In this document: piece by piece, positions 22,465 to 31,330 of the stretch | Numbering within the stretch: position 1 is the first letter of the stretch | How the letters are laid out: every line of letters starts with the position of its first letter | NCBI GenBank assembly: GCA_027577415.1 | Contig: JANBQS010000060.1 | Location: 1 to 42,715 of the forward strand | Source of the DNA: Coemansia sp. RSA 922 | Taxonomy: Eukaryota; Kickxellomycota; Kickxellomycetes; Kickxellales; Kickxellaceae | Length of the DNA stretch: 42,715 nt | Direction of reading: 5' to 3' | Program-made: the position numbers and the translations under genes | The notes under the pieces: model-generated | Databases searched by the model: none | What the model saw: the letters and a program-made list of their open reading frames with translations, nothing else | Told to the model about the DNA's origin: nothing

Positions 22465-24096
22465 TTAAGAATAAACAGGATAAAAAAAACTACGACCCCA
22501 ATCTAATTGAATATTGGCCAAATGAGGGTACCGATCCTTGTTCACGTCAATAAACTCTAATATGAGTTGCTCGGTAGATTCTGGCACAGATAATGTCTTG
22601 AGAGCACCCGCGTGCAGAATGAGAGCCTGTATACCGCCAACGCAAACCGATACAGAATAATCCATGTAAAGCTCACACATAGACAATCGTGTCAGTTTTG
22701 CCCCCCAAGCTAGCATCGGATCCGCGCTATTAAACAGCAACGAGTCTGCAGAGAACCTGTCGGTAGCCGTGTTGTCGAATTCTAAGTTATTTATAAGAAA
22801 CTCTGCGAGGTTCGGCAACCGACCTACCGACTTGCAAATTGCAGTATAGTCAACCCTTGCGATAGAAAGGTGGGTAAGGTTAACCCAACGAATCAGCTCT
22901 GGATCCAGAATAAACTCGGTGCTGTAAACACTTAGAAGCGCCGTTCGACCGATGCGAATGTTGGTGAAAAGATGGTTAGTCACTCCATAGAAATCCGTTG
23001 CATCACTCAAGTTGTTTGTAAAAACATCAACATGCAAATCACGGACCCAAGTAAGCTTCAGTCGGCAGCAGTGACGAATGTTGTTAACAGATCCGCAAAG
23101 GTACACATTCTTTAACTCAGGGAACGGGAGATCAGCATACAAGAGGTCGCAGTCCGGAGTACAATGATTAATAACCAATTTCCTAAGCGCAGGAAAGCTA
23201 AGCTGGTCGCAGCAATGAGCACCCGAGACTACCTTGTCCTGTATCTCGCTCTCTGTAAGGTCCGTGCCACTGGCATTGAAGTAAAGATGGAGAATGGTTA
23301 GCTGGTGGAAAACGATAGGCCGGACAAATATATCGTAGCGAAAATGGTGCCAAGCAAAGTTACGCGGAACATTATAGAGCTTTAGAACCTTGAGAGTCTC
23401 GCCACATATACTGGGAAGTACACGAGCCGCCGATGAGTCTAAGCGAACCTCTAGCACCCTAATATTTCTGGAAAAGACGACAGAGTTGAATAGAATATAC
23501 TCGGAGGCTCTGTGGGTCAGTAATTGTCCGCCGTAAACTGTAGCAAGGCTGGCACAAATGTAATTTCCCCTGGACTCCGATTTGTAATGGCCCAACTTGA
23601 GCCCGACGACATTACGCAAATTCTGCGCAAAGTACTTCATAGTGCGCGCAATATCCTCATCGCTCGCCTCTTCAGTCTCGGCTATGTACTTGGAATACTC
23701 ATGCACTGCGGAGGGGCTGGCAATCGTCAAAGCGTTGATGTGCTGCCAGTCGACGCGATCCAGCTGGAGAAGCTCCAAGGCAATAGTTTGTAGGCACTCG
23801 GGAGTAATCAGGTATGCCAATATAATCGTCAAGCGTTTGGCCTTCAATATGCACCCACGTGAGATAATCAGCTTGGCGTTGGAGGTCCAAGAGGGGCGGG
23901 AATGTGAATGTGAGTCGTCGACCTCAACGTAGACTTGATAAAATACAAAGTCCTGTGCTAGTTTTGTCCATGTGCGGCAGACAGCTACTAAAGGCAGCTT
24001 AGCCTTCCACTTATATAGAGTTTCTCCTAGAGTAGCTCCTGCGTAGTACAAAATCAGCTTAAGAACATTATTAGGAAGGTCGTTGATACGCGCCAT
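22465..24096 (-). CDS. F-box/LRR-like protein, tandem paralogue 1
   Basis: A 543-residue protein. The N-terminus (MARINDLPNNVLKLILYYAG, then KAKLPLVAVCRTWTKLAQD) is a divergent F-box: LP..VL..I, then a W..L...V(C)R.W helix. The rest is a series of hydrophobic leucine-rich stretches such as VLPSICGETLKVLKLYNVP, LTILHLYFNASGTDL, CTPDCDLLYADLPFPEL and NLTHLSIARVDYTAICKSVG. By family such proteins are substrate receptors of SCF ubiquitin ligases; no substrate can be inferred. I start at ATG 24096, where the F-box begins. The frame is open 27 codons further (ATG 24177), but that leader is a CT-rich tract like other leaders here. It belongs to a four-gene head-to-tail array and shares long identical blocks with paralogues 2 and 4. 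Confidence 0.8.
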   Translation of the reverse strand: MARINDLPNNVLKLILYYAGATLGETLYKWKAKLPLVAVCRTWTKLAQDFVFYQVYVEVDDSHSHSRPSWTSNAKLIISRGCILKAKRLTIILAYLITPECLQTIALELLQLDRVDWQHINALTIASPSAVHEYSKYIAETEEASDEDIARTMKYFAQNLRNVVGLKLGHYKSESRGNYICASLATVYGGQLLTHRASEYILFNSVVFSRNIRVLEVRLDSSAARVLPSICGETLKVLKLYNVPRNFAWHHFRYDIFVRPIVFHQLTILHLYFNASGTDLTESEIQDKVVSGAHCCDQLSFPALRKLVINHCTPDCDLLYADLPFPELKNVYLCGSVNNIRHCCRLKLTWVRDLHVDVFTNNLSDATDFYGVTNHLFTNIRIGRTALLSVYSTEFILDPELIRWVNLTHLSIARVDYTAICKSVGRLPNLAEFLINNLEFDNTATDRFSADSLLFNSADPMLAWGAKLTRLSMCELYMDYSVSVCVGGIQALILHAGALKTLSVPESTEQLILEFIDVNKDRYPHLANIQLDWGRSFFYPVYS

Positions 24097-24520
24097 AGAT
24101 AGTGGAAAAGATAAGTAATGGAAAAAGAAGGTAAAGAAAAAAGATGGAGAGGAGAAAGACATGCCATGCTTGGACATTTATTGCGTGTCAACTGTGCATG
24201 TCGCTTGCATCCTTTGTCCCTATTGTCACCAAAGGAAAAATGTACAAAACATGGGCAATCAAGAAAAGGTCTGCCAAAGTCAAAGCATTTATTCACTATT
24301 GTAATTAAAATAGAGCGTGTGTGTGAGAAGACAGAAAAGAATACAAGTGATACCTCTTTGTGTCACATCCTCTTGTACGAAATGATTCGTCCTGAATCTT
24401 TGGCAAAAAATATATAGTGTGTTCTAGTTTGAGACATTGCGGATGAAATAATGAGCAGAGTTTAACGATGGCCAAAAATTATCCACGGACACATAGGCTT
24501 ATAAATATTATTTTTTTCAA
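24097..24520. promoter_or_regulatory. Upstream region of F-box paralogue 1
   Basis: This region is duplicated with the genes. It contains a CT tract just before the ATG, the conserved block GCATCCTTTGTCCCTATTGT at 24207-24226 (read on the minus strand as ACAATAGGGACAAAGGATGC), and a short GT run near 24317. The part nearest 24500 (CCAAAAATTATCCACGGACA) is shared with the region beyond paralogue 4 and belongs to the 3' side of paralogue 2. Confidence 0.5.
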
Positions 24521-26173
24521 TTAATATTTCTCTAAAATGGCCAACCTATACTTGTTGAATTGGCCAGTCCATTTGTCAAGCAGTTGGATATCGGCCAAAT
24601 GCGGGCAACGGTCCTTGTAGTCGCCGATAAACGCGGCTACGAGTTGTCTCCTGGATTCTGGCACAAATAATTTCTTGAGAGCACCCGCGTGCAGAATGAG
24701 AGCCTGAATGCCGCCAATGCAAACCGATACAGGATAATCCATGTAAAACTCATCTATAGACACTAGTGCCAGTTTTGTCCCCCAAGCTAGCATCGGATCC
24801 ACGCTATTAAACAGCAACGAGTCAGCAGAGAACCTGTCGATAGCCGTGTTGTCGAATTCTAAGTTACTTATAGTCAACTCGACGAGGTTCGGCAACCGAC
24901 CTATCGACTTACAAATTACAGTATAGTCGACCCTTGCGATAGCAAGGTGTGTGAGGTTAACCCAACGCATCAACTCTGGATCCAGAATAAACTCGGTGCT
25001 GTAAACACTTAGAAGCGCCGTTCGACCGATGCGAATGTTGGTGAAAAGATGGTTAGTTACTCTATAGATATCCGTTTTATCGCTCAAATCAGCTGGAAAA
25101 ATCGTTACCTCGAAGTCTCCAACCCAAGCTAGCCTCAGTCGACTGTAGTGACGAATGATGTTAATAGATCCGGAAAGGCGCACATACTTTAGCTCGGGGA
25201 ACGGGAGATCGGCATACAAGAGGTCGCAGTCAGGAGTACAATTTCGAATAGACAGTTGCTTGAGCGCAGGAAAGCTAAGCTGGTCGCAGTTGTGTGCTCC
25301 GGAGGCTATCTTGCCCTGTATCTCGCTCTCTGTAAGCTCTATGCCACTGGGCCTAAAGTAAAGGTGGAGAATAGCTAGCTGCTGGAAAACGATAGGCCGG
25401 ACAAATATGTCATAGCGAAAGTGGTGCCAAGCAAAGTTATGCGGAACATCATAGAGTTTTAGAACCTTGAGGGTCTCGCCACATATACTTGGAAGTACAC
25501 GAGCCGCCTTCGAATCCAGAGTAAGCTCGAGAACCCTGATGTTTCTGGAAAAGTCGACAAAGCCATGTGGAATCCAATAGCGTCCTCTGTGGATCTGCAA
25601 TTGTCCGCCATAAAGTGTAGCAAGGCTGGCACAAATGTAATGTCCCCTGGACCTCGGCTTGAAAGAATCCAACTTGAGCTCGACGACATTATGCAAATTC
25701 TGCGCAAAGTACTTCATAGTGTGCTCAATATCCTCATCGCTCGCCTCTTCAGTCTCGGCTATATGTAGGTAATACTCATACACCGTGGAGGGGCTGGCAA
25801 TCGTCAAAGAGTTAACGTACTGCCAGTCGACGCGATCCAGCTCGAGAAGCTCCAAAGCGATAGTTCGTAGGCACTCAAGAGTAATCAGATTTGCCAGTCT
25901 AATCGTCAAGCGTCTGGCCTTCAATATGCACCCACGCGAGATAATCAGCTTGGCGTTGGATGTCCAAGAGGGGTGGGTAGTGGAATGTGTGGCCTTGGTC
26001 TCAACGTAGACTTGGTAAAACACAATGTCCTGTGCTAGTTTCGTCCATGTGCGGCAGACGGCTACTAAAGGCAGCTTGGCCTTCCACACATATAGAGTTT
26101 TGTCCAGGGTAGCTGCCGCGTAGTACAAAATCAGTCCAAGGACATTATTAGGCAGGTCGTTGATACGCGCCAT
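24521..26173 (-). CDS. F-box/LRR-like protein, tandem paralogue 2
   Basis: A 550-residue protein, the same architecture as paralogue 1: F-box-like MARINDLPNNVLGLILYYAA and KAKLPLVAVCRTWTKLAQD, then degenerate leucine-rich repeats to a C-terminal GALKKLFVPESRRQLVAAF and HLADIQLLDKW. It ends a little later than paralogue 1. The open frame upstream of ATG 26173 runs through an inserted LINE 3' region (to 26440); this is an accident of the insertion and I leave it out. The LINE sits about 67 bp before the ATG, between the gene and its conserved upstream block. The coding frame is intact, so the gene is not obviously dead, but its expression may be changed. Confidence 0.79.
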   Translation of the reverse strand: MARINDLPNNVLGLILYYAAATLDKTLYVWKAKLPLVAVCRTWTKLAQDIVFYQVYVETKATHSTTHPSWTSNAKLIISRGCILKARRLTIRLANLITLECLRTIALELLELDRVDWQYVNSLTIASPSTVYEYYLHIAETEEASDEDIEHTMKYFAQNLHNVVELKLDSFKPRSRGHYICASLATLYGGQLQIHRGRYWIPHGFVDFSRNIRVLELTLDSKAARVLPSICGETLKVLKLYDVPHNFAWHHFRYDIFVRPIVFQQLAILHLYFRPSGIELTESEIQGKIASGAHNCDQLSFPALKQLSIRNCTPDCDLLYADLPFPELKYVRLSGSINIIRHYSRLRLAWVGDFEVTIFPADLSDKTDIYRVTNHLFTNIRIGRTALLSVYSTEFILDPELMRWVNLTHLAIARVDYTVICKSIGRLPNLVELTISNLEFDNTAIDRFSADSLLFNSVDPMLAWGTKLALVSIDEFYMDYPVSVCIGGIQALILHAGALKKLFVPESRRQLVAAFIGDYKDRCPHLADIQLLDKWTGQFNKYRLAILEKY

Positions 26174-26240
26174 AGATAATAAATAAAAAGTGCAAAAAAA
26201 AAAGGTAAATAATAAGGACGAAGAGGAAAAAGGCATGACA

Positions 26241-26260
26241 TGTTGATGCCTTGATTTTTG
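26241..26260. repeat. LINE target-site duplication, left copy
   Basis: The 20 bp TGTTGATGCCTTGATTTTTG, identical to 27381-27400. Removing 26241-27380 restores a continuous upstream region that aligns with those of paralogues 1, 3 and 4. Confidence 0.85.
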
Positions 26261-27380
26261 ATGATAATTGAGTTGTTGTATTGGAGCCCTGTATGGGCAC
26301 GAATTGAGGTCGCTGGCACTGAGACCCGTCCGTCGCCTTAACTTAAGCTGATAAATAAATAAAATACTAGCTACCGCCACAATCACATGCATGGCAAACG
26401 CCGCTGCAACTTCTAAGAGTATCATGGGTTGATGGACCATAGTCCCTTGCCCTCCACCTTGCTCTTTCTACCGCGACACCAATCGTCAATGAGGGATGTG
26501 CACAGCAGGCTGTACGCCGGCCACTTCTGGGCTGCCGACTCGCGTGGGTACGCTGGCGTGCCGTCGTCTCGCTCCACATCGGGTGGGTGCGGTTTGCGCA
26601 TCAGCTGCCTTCTTTTCTTTGGCCTAACCGCCGACGCCTCTTCCTTGCAAATCTGCGCGTTATTTCGTGACAGCCAGCGTTCTTCGTACTCGTACTCCCA
26701 CCTCTTGCGGATGTCGATCTTCCGAAGTACCCGCTGCCACCGGCGCACCGACTTGAGCTCCTTGGCATCTGCGACCTTGCGCGACATCCAATCCCTACCC
26801 TTTTCACCGAACTGGTTCATTTTGTGGGCAATCGCGTTGGCGGTGCCAGCCTGCCATGCTTGCGGGATTAGAATGCTTGCAGCCCTTTCTTTGGCTACTT
26901 GCACGACCCACTTGGCCACTGGCCCATTCCTCCTCTGCGGCTCCTCCTCTTCATCCTCACTGTTTTCTGTATTATTTTCCTCGCCATTCCCAAATTCGGT
27001 GCCCTCATGCGGTCTCAACGGTCTTACTAGCGTCCACCGGTCTGGCCTAGGCACTATCACCCCCGCCGCAGTCGCTGACGGTCCCGCCTCCTCTGGCTCT
27101 ACCGCTGCCCCTCCCGGACCCAGGATCTGATGGCTCGTCGTACGCGCAAAGAAGTGCGCTTGCGTCTCGACCTCAGTGTGGCACCGCGGGCAATTTCTCC
27201 ACTCGGTCTGTGGGTAGGATTGCGGGTACCACGCCCACTCGCGCAGCGCAACAGGCAAAAGCCCGAAGAGGGCGTCGATAACAAAACCCCTCAGGTTGGA
27301 GTCCCTCGCATTGGTACGGCACCATGAGTTCTTTTGCGTACATGTCCCGTTCGAGCTAGCCGCCGACCAGTTGAGCGCAT
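26261..27380 (-). mobile_element. 5'-truncated LINE (non-LTR retrotransposon)
   Basis: A 1,120 bp insertion flanked by perfect 20 bp direct repeats. On the minus strand it reads as the C-terminal end of an ORF2-type protein (26422-27380), then about 160 bp of 3' untranslated sequence ending near 26261. The 5' end is cut mid-ORF, the usual result of incomplete reverse transcription. No poly(A) tail is visible at the 3' end. Uninterrupted reading and unmutated flanking repeats point to a recent event. The clade cannot be assigned because the reverse transcriptase core is missing. Confidence 0.83.
26422..27380 (-). pseudogene. C-terminal fragment of LINE ORF2 (zinc-knuckle end)
   Basis: About 319 codons without a stop, open to the insertion boundary. 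The start reads LNWSAASSNG and then RDSNLRGFVIDALFGLLPVA, followed by REWAWYP and CPRCHTEVETQAHFF. The CPRC...ET.AHF pattern is the zf-RVT type zinc-binding segment found after the reverse transcriptase domain of LINEs. An acidic insert (NTENSEDEEEE) and a basic, Trp-rich tail ending in LWSINP follow. No reverse transcriptase or endonuclease motifs remain, so the fragment cannot move by itself. Confidence 0.75.
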
Positions 27381-27400
27381 TGTTGATGCCTTGATTTTTG
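27381..27400. repeat. LINE target-site duplication, right copy
   Basis: A 20 bp perfect copy of 26241-26260 on the 5' side of the element. Immediately right of it the sequence resumes homology with the upstream regions of the other paralogues (TGTGCATG, then GCATCCTTTGTCCCTATTGT at 27425-27444). Confidence 0.85.
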
Positions 27401-27601
27401 GAAGCTTATCTGTGCATGCCGTTTGCATCCTTTGTCCCTATTGTGGTCATAGAAAGCGTGCAAAATGTGTGGAATCAAAATTCTATTAGAATTCTGAGCG
27501 AAAAGAAGTATAGCGCGTGCTAGTATGAGGTTAAAATAATCCAAGACACCTAGGCTTTTAAAATTGTATTTAAATTACTAAAGCACTTAAGTGACCGGCT
27601 T
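27401..27601. promoter_or_regulatory. Displaced upstream region of paralogue 2
   Basis: This carries the conserved GCATCCTTTGTCCCTATTGT block (27425-27444). Without the LINE it would sit about 112 bp before the paralogue 2 ATG; with it the distance is about 1,252 bp. The right part is the 3' flank of paralogue 3. Confidence 0.5.
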
Positions 27602-29212
27602 CTACTCAAATGAAAGGTCCATCTCTAAGTCAAGCAACAGGATATCGGCCAAGTGAGGGTAACGATCCGCATATCTGTCTAAAAACCTGTCTATAAACGA
27701 GTGGCTAGATTCCGGCACCTCCAATTTCTTGAGAGCACCCGCATGCAGGATAAGATCCTGGATGCTGCCGACGCAATCCGCCAAAGGACAATCTCCCTTG
27801 AAAAAGTATATATAAAGTATTGCTAGCTTTTCGCCCCAAGCCAGCAGTGGGTCTGCGCTAGTAAACAGCGACGAGTCCTCAATGTAACTGCTCATTACCA
27901 ACTTTCGTATAGTCAACTCGCAAAGATTAGGCAACCGGCCTACCGTCTTGCAAGCTGTAGCATAGTCGGCTTTATCAACTTCAAGTATTGTGAGGTTAGC
28001 CCAGCGCATTAGTTCTGGATCCAGAGTAAACCAGTCAACGGCGGTGGAAAAAGATGCTGTTCGACCGATGAAAATGTCTGTAAAAAAGTGGTTAGTGACT
28101 TGGTAGATATCCGTTGCATTATCCAATTTGCATGGACCAACAGTAACATGAAAATCACGGACCCAAGTAAGCTTCAACCGACTGCAGTGGCGGATGCTGG
28201 CAATAGATCCGGTAAGGCGCACATACTTTAGCTCGGGGAACGGGAGATCGGCATACAAGAGGTCGCAATCAGGAGTACAATTGGCAATAGACAGTTGTTT
28301 GAGCGCAGGAAAACTAAGCTGGTCGCAGCAATAGGTACCCGAGACTACCTTGTCCTGTATCTCGCTCTCTGTAAGGTCCGTGCCACTGGTATCGAAGTAA
28401 AGATGGAGAGTGGTTAGCTGGTGGAAAACTATAGGTTGGTCAAATGTGTCGTATCGGAAATGGTGCCAGGCGAAGTTACGCGGAACATCATAGAGCTTTA
28501 GGTCCTCGAGAGTCTCGCCGCAGATACTGGGAAGTATACGGGCCGCCGTCGAGTCCAGAGTAAGCTCGAGAACCTTGATAGTTCTGGAAAAGCTGGTAAA
28601 GCTGAATGTAATATACTTGGAGGCTCTGTAGACCTGCAGTTGTCTGCCGTAAAGTGTAGCAAGGCTGGAACAAATGTAATTTCCCCTGGACCCCGACTTG
28701 TAATGGCCCAGCTTGAGCTTAGCGACATTACGCAGGTTCCGTGCAAAGTACTGCATAGCCCACGCAATGTCCGTATCGCTGGCCTCGTCAGTATGAGGAT
28801 TGTACTTGTCACCCGGAAACACTATGAAGGGGGTAGTAACCGTCAAAGCGTTGATGCGCTGCCAGTCGACGCGATCCAGTTGGAGTATTTCCAGGGCGAT
28901 AGTTTGTAGGCACTCAGGAGTAATCCGATCCACCAACTCGATAGTCAAGCGTTCGGCCTTCAATATGCACCCGCGCGAGATAAGAAACCCGGCGTTGGAG
29001 GTCCAAGAGTGGCGGGTGTTTGAATGTGGGGTGTCAAACTCAACGTAAACTTGGTGAAATACAAAATCCTGTGCTAGTTTCGTCCATGTGCGGCAGACGG
29101 CTATTAAAGGCAGCTTAGCCTTCCACTCATATAGAGTTTTTTCTAGAGTAGCTCCTGCGTAGTACAAAATCAGCCTAAGAACATTATTAGGAAGGTCGTT
29201 GATACACGCCAT
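27602..29212 (-). CDS. F-box/LRR-like protein, tandem paralogue 3
   Basis: A 536-residue protein, the shortest of the array. The N-terminus is MACINDLPNNVLRLILYYAG with KAKLPLIAVCRTWTKLAQD. It is the most divergent in the C-terminal third: TASFSTAVDWFTLDPELMRW replaces the TALLSVYSTEF region shared by paralogues 1 and 2, and the last repeats carry an ILYIYFFKGDCPLADCVG block. It keeps the eight-residue core TPDCDLLY and the LYDVPRNFAWHHFRYDTF block. It groups with paralogue 1 in one segment (KVVSG.YCCDQLSF) and with paralogue 2 in the next (FPALKQLSI), a mosaic pattern. ATG 29212 is chosen at the F-box start; the 27-codon in-frame leader up to 29293 is CT-rich. Confidence 0.8.
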   Translation of the reverse strand: MACINDLPNNVLRLILYYAGATLEKTLYEWKAKLPLIAVCRTWTKLAQDFVFHQVYVEFDTPHSNTRHSWTSNAGFLISRGCILKAERLTIELVDRITPECLQTIALEILQLDRVDWQRINALTVTTPFIVFPGDKYNPHTDEASDTDIAWAMQYFARNLRNVAKLKLGHYKSGSRGNYICSSLATLYGRQLQVYRASKYITFSFTSFSRTIKVLELTLDSTAARILPSICGETLEDLKLYDVPRNFAWHHFRYDTFDQPIVFHQLTTLHLYFDTSGTDLTESEIQDKVVSGTYCCDQLSFPALKQLSIANCTPDCDLLYADLPFPELKYVRLTGSIASIRHCSRLKLTWVRDFHVTVGPCKLDNATDIYQVTNHFFTDIFIGRTASFSTAVDWFTLDPELMRWANLTILEVDKADYATACKTVGRLPNLCELTIRKLVMSSYIEDSSLFTSADPLLAWGEKLAILYIYFFKGDCPLADCVGSIQDLILHAGALKKLEVPESSHSFIDRFLDRYADRYPHLADILLLDLEMDLSFE

Positions 29213-29677
29213 AGGTAGTAAAAAAAGTGTGTAATGGAAAAAGAAGGTAAAGAAAAAAGATGGAGAGGAGAAAGGCATGACATGCTTGGACACTTATTGC
29301 GTGTCAACTGTGCATGTCGCTTGCATTCTTTGTCCCTATTGTCACCAAAGGAAAAATGTGGGAAATCAAGATAAGGTCTGCCAAAGCCAAATAAGTATTT
29401 TCTTCGCTATTGTCACAAATAAAGGTTATTGTTATTAAAATAGAGCGAGCGAGCGTGCGACAAGCCAAAAAAAATAATACGTGATACTTCTTTGCGTCAC
29501 ATCCTCTTGTACGAAATAACTCGTTTTGAATCTTGGGCAAAAATATATAGTGCGCGCTGATGTGGGACTTTGCGGGTGCGATAATGAGCAGAGTTTAATG
29601 ATGGCCAAAAATTATCCACGGACACAGGCTTATAAGTTATTATTATTCAATTAATACTGCTCTAAAGTAACCGGCTT
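29213..29677. promoter_or_regulatory. Upstream region of F-box paralogue 3
   Basis: This is duplicated with the array. It holds a CT-rich leader, then GCATTCTTTGTCCCTATTGT at 29323-29342 (one change from the consensus), 111 bp before the ATG. A (GAGC)n-like short run lies near 29443-29454. The last 80 bp match the region beyond paralogue 2 and form the 3' flank of paralogue 4. Confidence 0.45.
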
Positions 29678-31330
29678 TTATTTGTTGAAATGAGCAGCCC
29701 ATCCGTCAAGCAGTTGGATATTGGCCAAATGAGGGCAACAGTCCTTGTAGTTGTCGATAAACGCGGCAACGAGTTGTCTCTTGGATTCTGGCACAAATAA
29801 TTTCTTGAGAGCACCCGCATGGAGAGTTAGAGCCTGAATACCACAGATGCAAACTGCAATTGAGGGAATGACGTACAAATTGCATATAGCAAGCATTGCC
29901 AGCTTTTTGCCCCAGGTCAGCATCGAATCTGTGCTATTAAACAGCGATGAGTCAACAGAGAACCTCTTGATGGTCATGTCGCCGAATTCTAAAGCACCTA
30001 TAACCAGCCCTGTGAGATTAGGCAACCGACCTATCGCCTTACAAATTGCAGTATAGTCGACCTTCTGGATTGAAAGGTGTGTGAGGTTAACCCAACGCAT
30101 TAGGTCTGGATCTAGAATAAAATCCAATTCATAGAGTCGTAGAAACGCCGTTCGACCGATGCAAATGTCAGTAAAAAAATGGTTAGTTACTCCATAGAAA
30201 TCTGTTGCATCACTCAAGATGCTTGTATAAACATCAACATGCAAATCACGGACCCAAGTAAGCTTCAGTCGGCTGCAGTGACGAATGCTGTTAATAGGTC
30301 CCGAAAGATGTACCATCTTTAGCTCGGGGAACGGGAGATCGGCATACAAGAGGTCGCAGTCCGGAGTACAATGATTAATAACCAATTTCCTAAGCGCAGG
30401 AAAGCTAAGCTGGTCGCAGTTGTGTGCACCGGAGGCTATCTTGTCCTGTGTCTCGTTCTCTGTAAGCACCACAACGCCGTACTTAAAATAAAGGCGCAGA
30501 ATGGCTAGCTGGTGGAAAACAATAGGTTGGTCAAATGTGTCGTAGCGGAAATGGTGCCAAGCAAAGTTGCGCGGAACATCATAGAGCTTTAGAACCTTGA
30601 GAGTTTCGCCACATATACTAGGAAGTACACGAGCCGCCCTCGAGTTCAGAGTAAGTTCCAGTACCCTGATGTTTCTAGAAAAGTCGACAGAGCTGAATGG
30701 AATATACTTGGAGGCTCTGTGGATCTGTAGCCGTCCACTGTAAACCGCAGAAAAACGGGAACAAAGGTAATCCCCACTATATCCTGGCCCGGAATAGGTG
30801 AGGTTAAGCTCAGCGACATTACGCAAATTCCGCTCAAAGTATTGCATAGTGCGTCTAATATCCTCATCGCTCGCCTCTTCAGTATCGGTTATACACTTGA
30901 AATACTTGTGCACTTTCGAAGGGCCAGTAATGGTCAAAGCATTGATGCGCTGCCAATCGACGCGGTCCAGCTGAAGTATTTCCAGGGCGATACTATGTAG
31001 GCATTCGGGAGTAATCCGATCCGCCAACTCGATAGTCAAGCAGTTAGCCTCCAAAATACACCCGCGCGAGATAAGAAGCTCAGCGTTGGAGGTCCAAAAT
31101 GGACGAGTATTCGAATATGCGAATGGCAAAATAGATGACCATGGCGAAGTAGTGAGCTCGACGTAGACTCGGTAGAATACAAGATTTTGTGCTAGTTTTG
31201 ACCACCTGCGGCAGACAGCTACTAAAGGCAGTTTGGCCTTCCATTCGGATAGCCTGTTTGCTGGAGTAGCTGCCGCGTAGTACAAAATCTGGGCTAGAGC
31301 TTCTCTAGAAAGGTCGTTGATACGCGCCAT
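29678..31330 (-). CDS. F-box/LRR-like protein, tandem paralogue 4
   Basis: A 550-residue protein. The F-box segment has diverged (MARINDLSREALAQILYYAA instead of LPNNVL) and the second helix reads KAKLPLVAVCRRWSKLAQN. An extra stretch (TTSPWSSILPFAYSNTRPF) follows the first strand. In the middle it shares FPALRKLVINHCTPDCDLL with paralogue 1, including 78 identical bases, while the flanking segment (DKIASGAHNCDQLSF) matches paralogue 2. The C-terminus (GALKKLFVPESKRQLVAAF) again matches paralogue 2. It is the first transcribed unit of the array in genomic orientation. ATG 31330 is chosen at the F-box; the leader to 31411 is in frame but CT-rich. Confidence 0.8.
   Translation of the reverse strand: MARINDLSREALAQILYYAAATPANRLSEWKAKLPLVAVCRRWSKLAQNLVFYRVYVELTTSPWSSILPFAYSNTRPFWTSNAELLISRGCILEANCLTIELADRITPECLHSIALEILQLDRVDWQRINALTITGPSKVHKYFKCITDTEEASDEDIRRTMQYFERNLRNVAELNLTYSGPGYSGDYLCSRFSAVYSGRLQIHRASKYIPFSSVDFSRNIRVLELTLNSRAARVLPSICGETLKVLKLYDVPRNFAWHHFRYDTFDQPIVFHQLAILRLYFKYGVVVLTENETQDKIASGAHNCDQLSFPALRKLVINHCTPDCDLLYADLPFPELKMVHLSGPINSIRHCSRLKLTWVRDLHVDVYTSILSDATDFYGVTNHFFTDICIGRTAFLRLYELDFILDPDLMRWVNLTHLSIQKVDYTAICKAIGRLPNLTGLVIGALEFGDMTIKRFSVDSSLFNSTDSMLTWGKKLAMLAICNLYVIPSIAVCICGIQALTLHAGALKKLFVPESKRQLVAAFIDNYKDCCPHLANIQLLDGWAAHFNK

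Noticed and set aside
26174..26440. 89-codon N-terminal extension of F-box paralogue 2 with a membrane-like segment
   Set aside because: It reads through the antisense-orientated 3' region of the inserted LINE and the duplicated target; the other paralogues lack it.
26429..27130. 233-codon plus-strand frame across the LINE
   Set aside because: It is the shadow of the LINE ORF2 fragment on the minus strand, which carries the zinc-binding CPRC...ETQAHF pattern.
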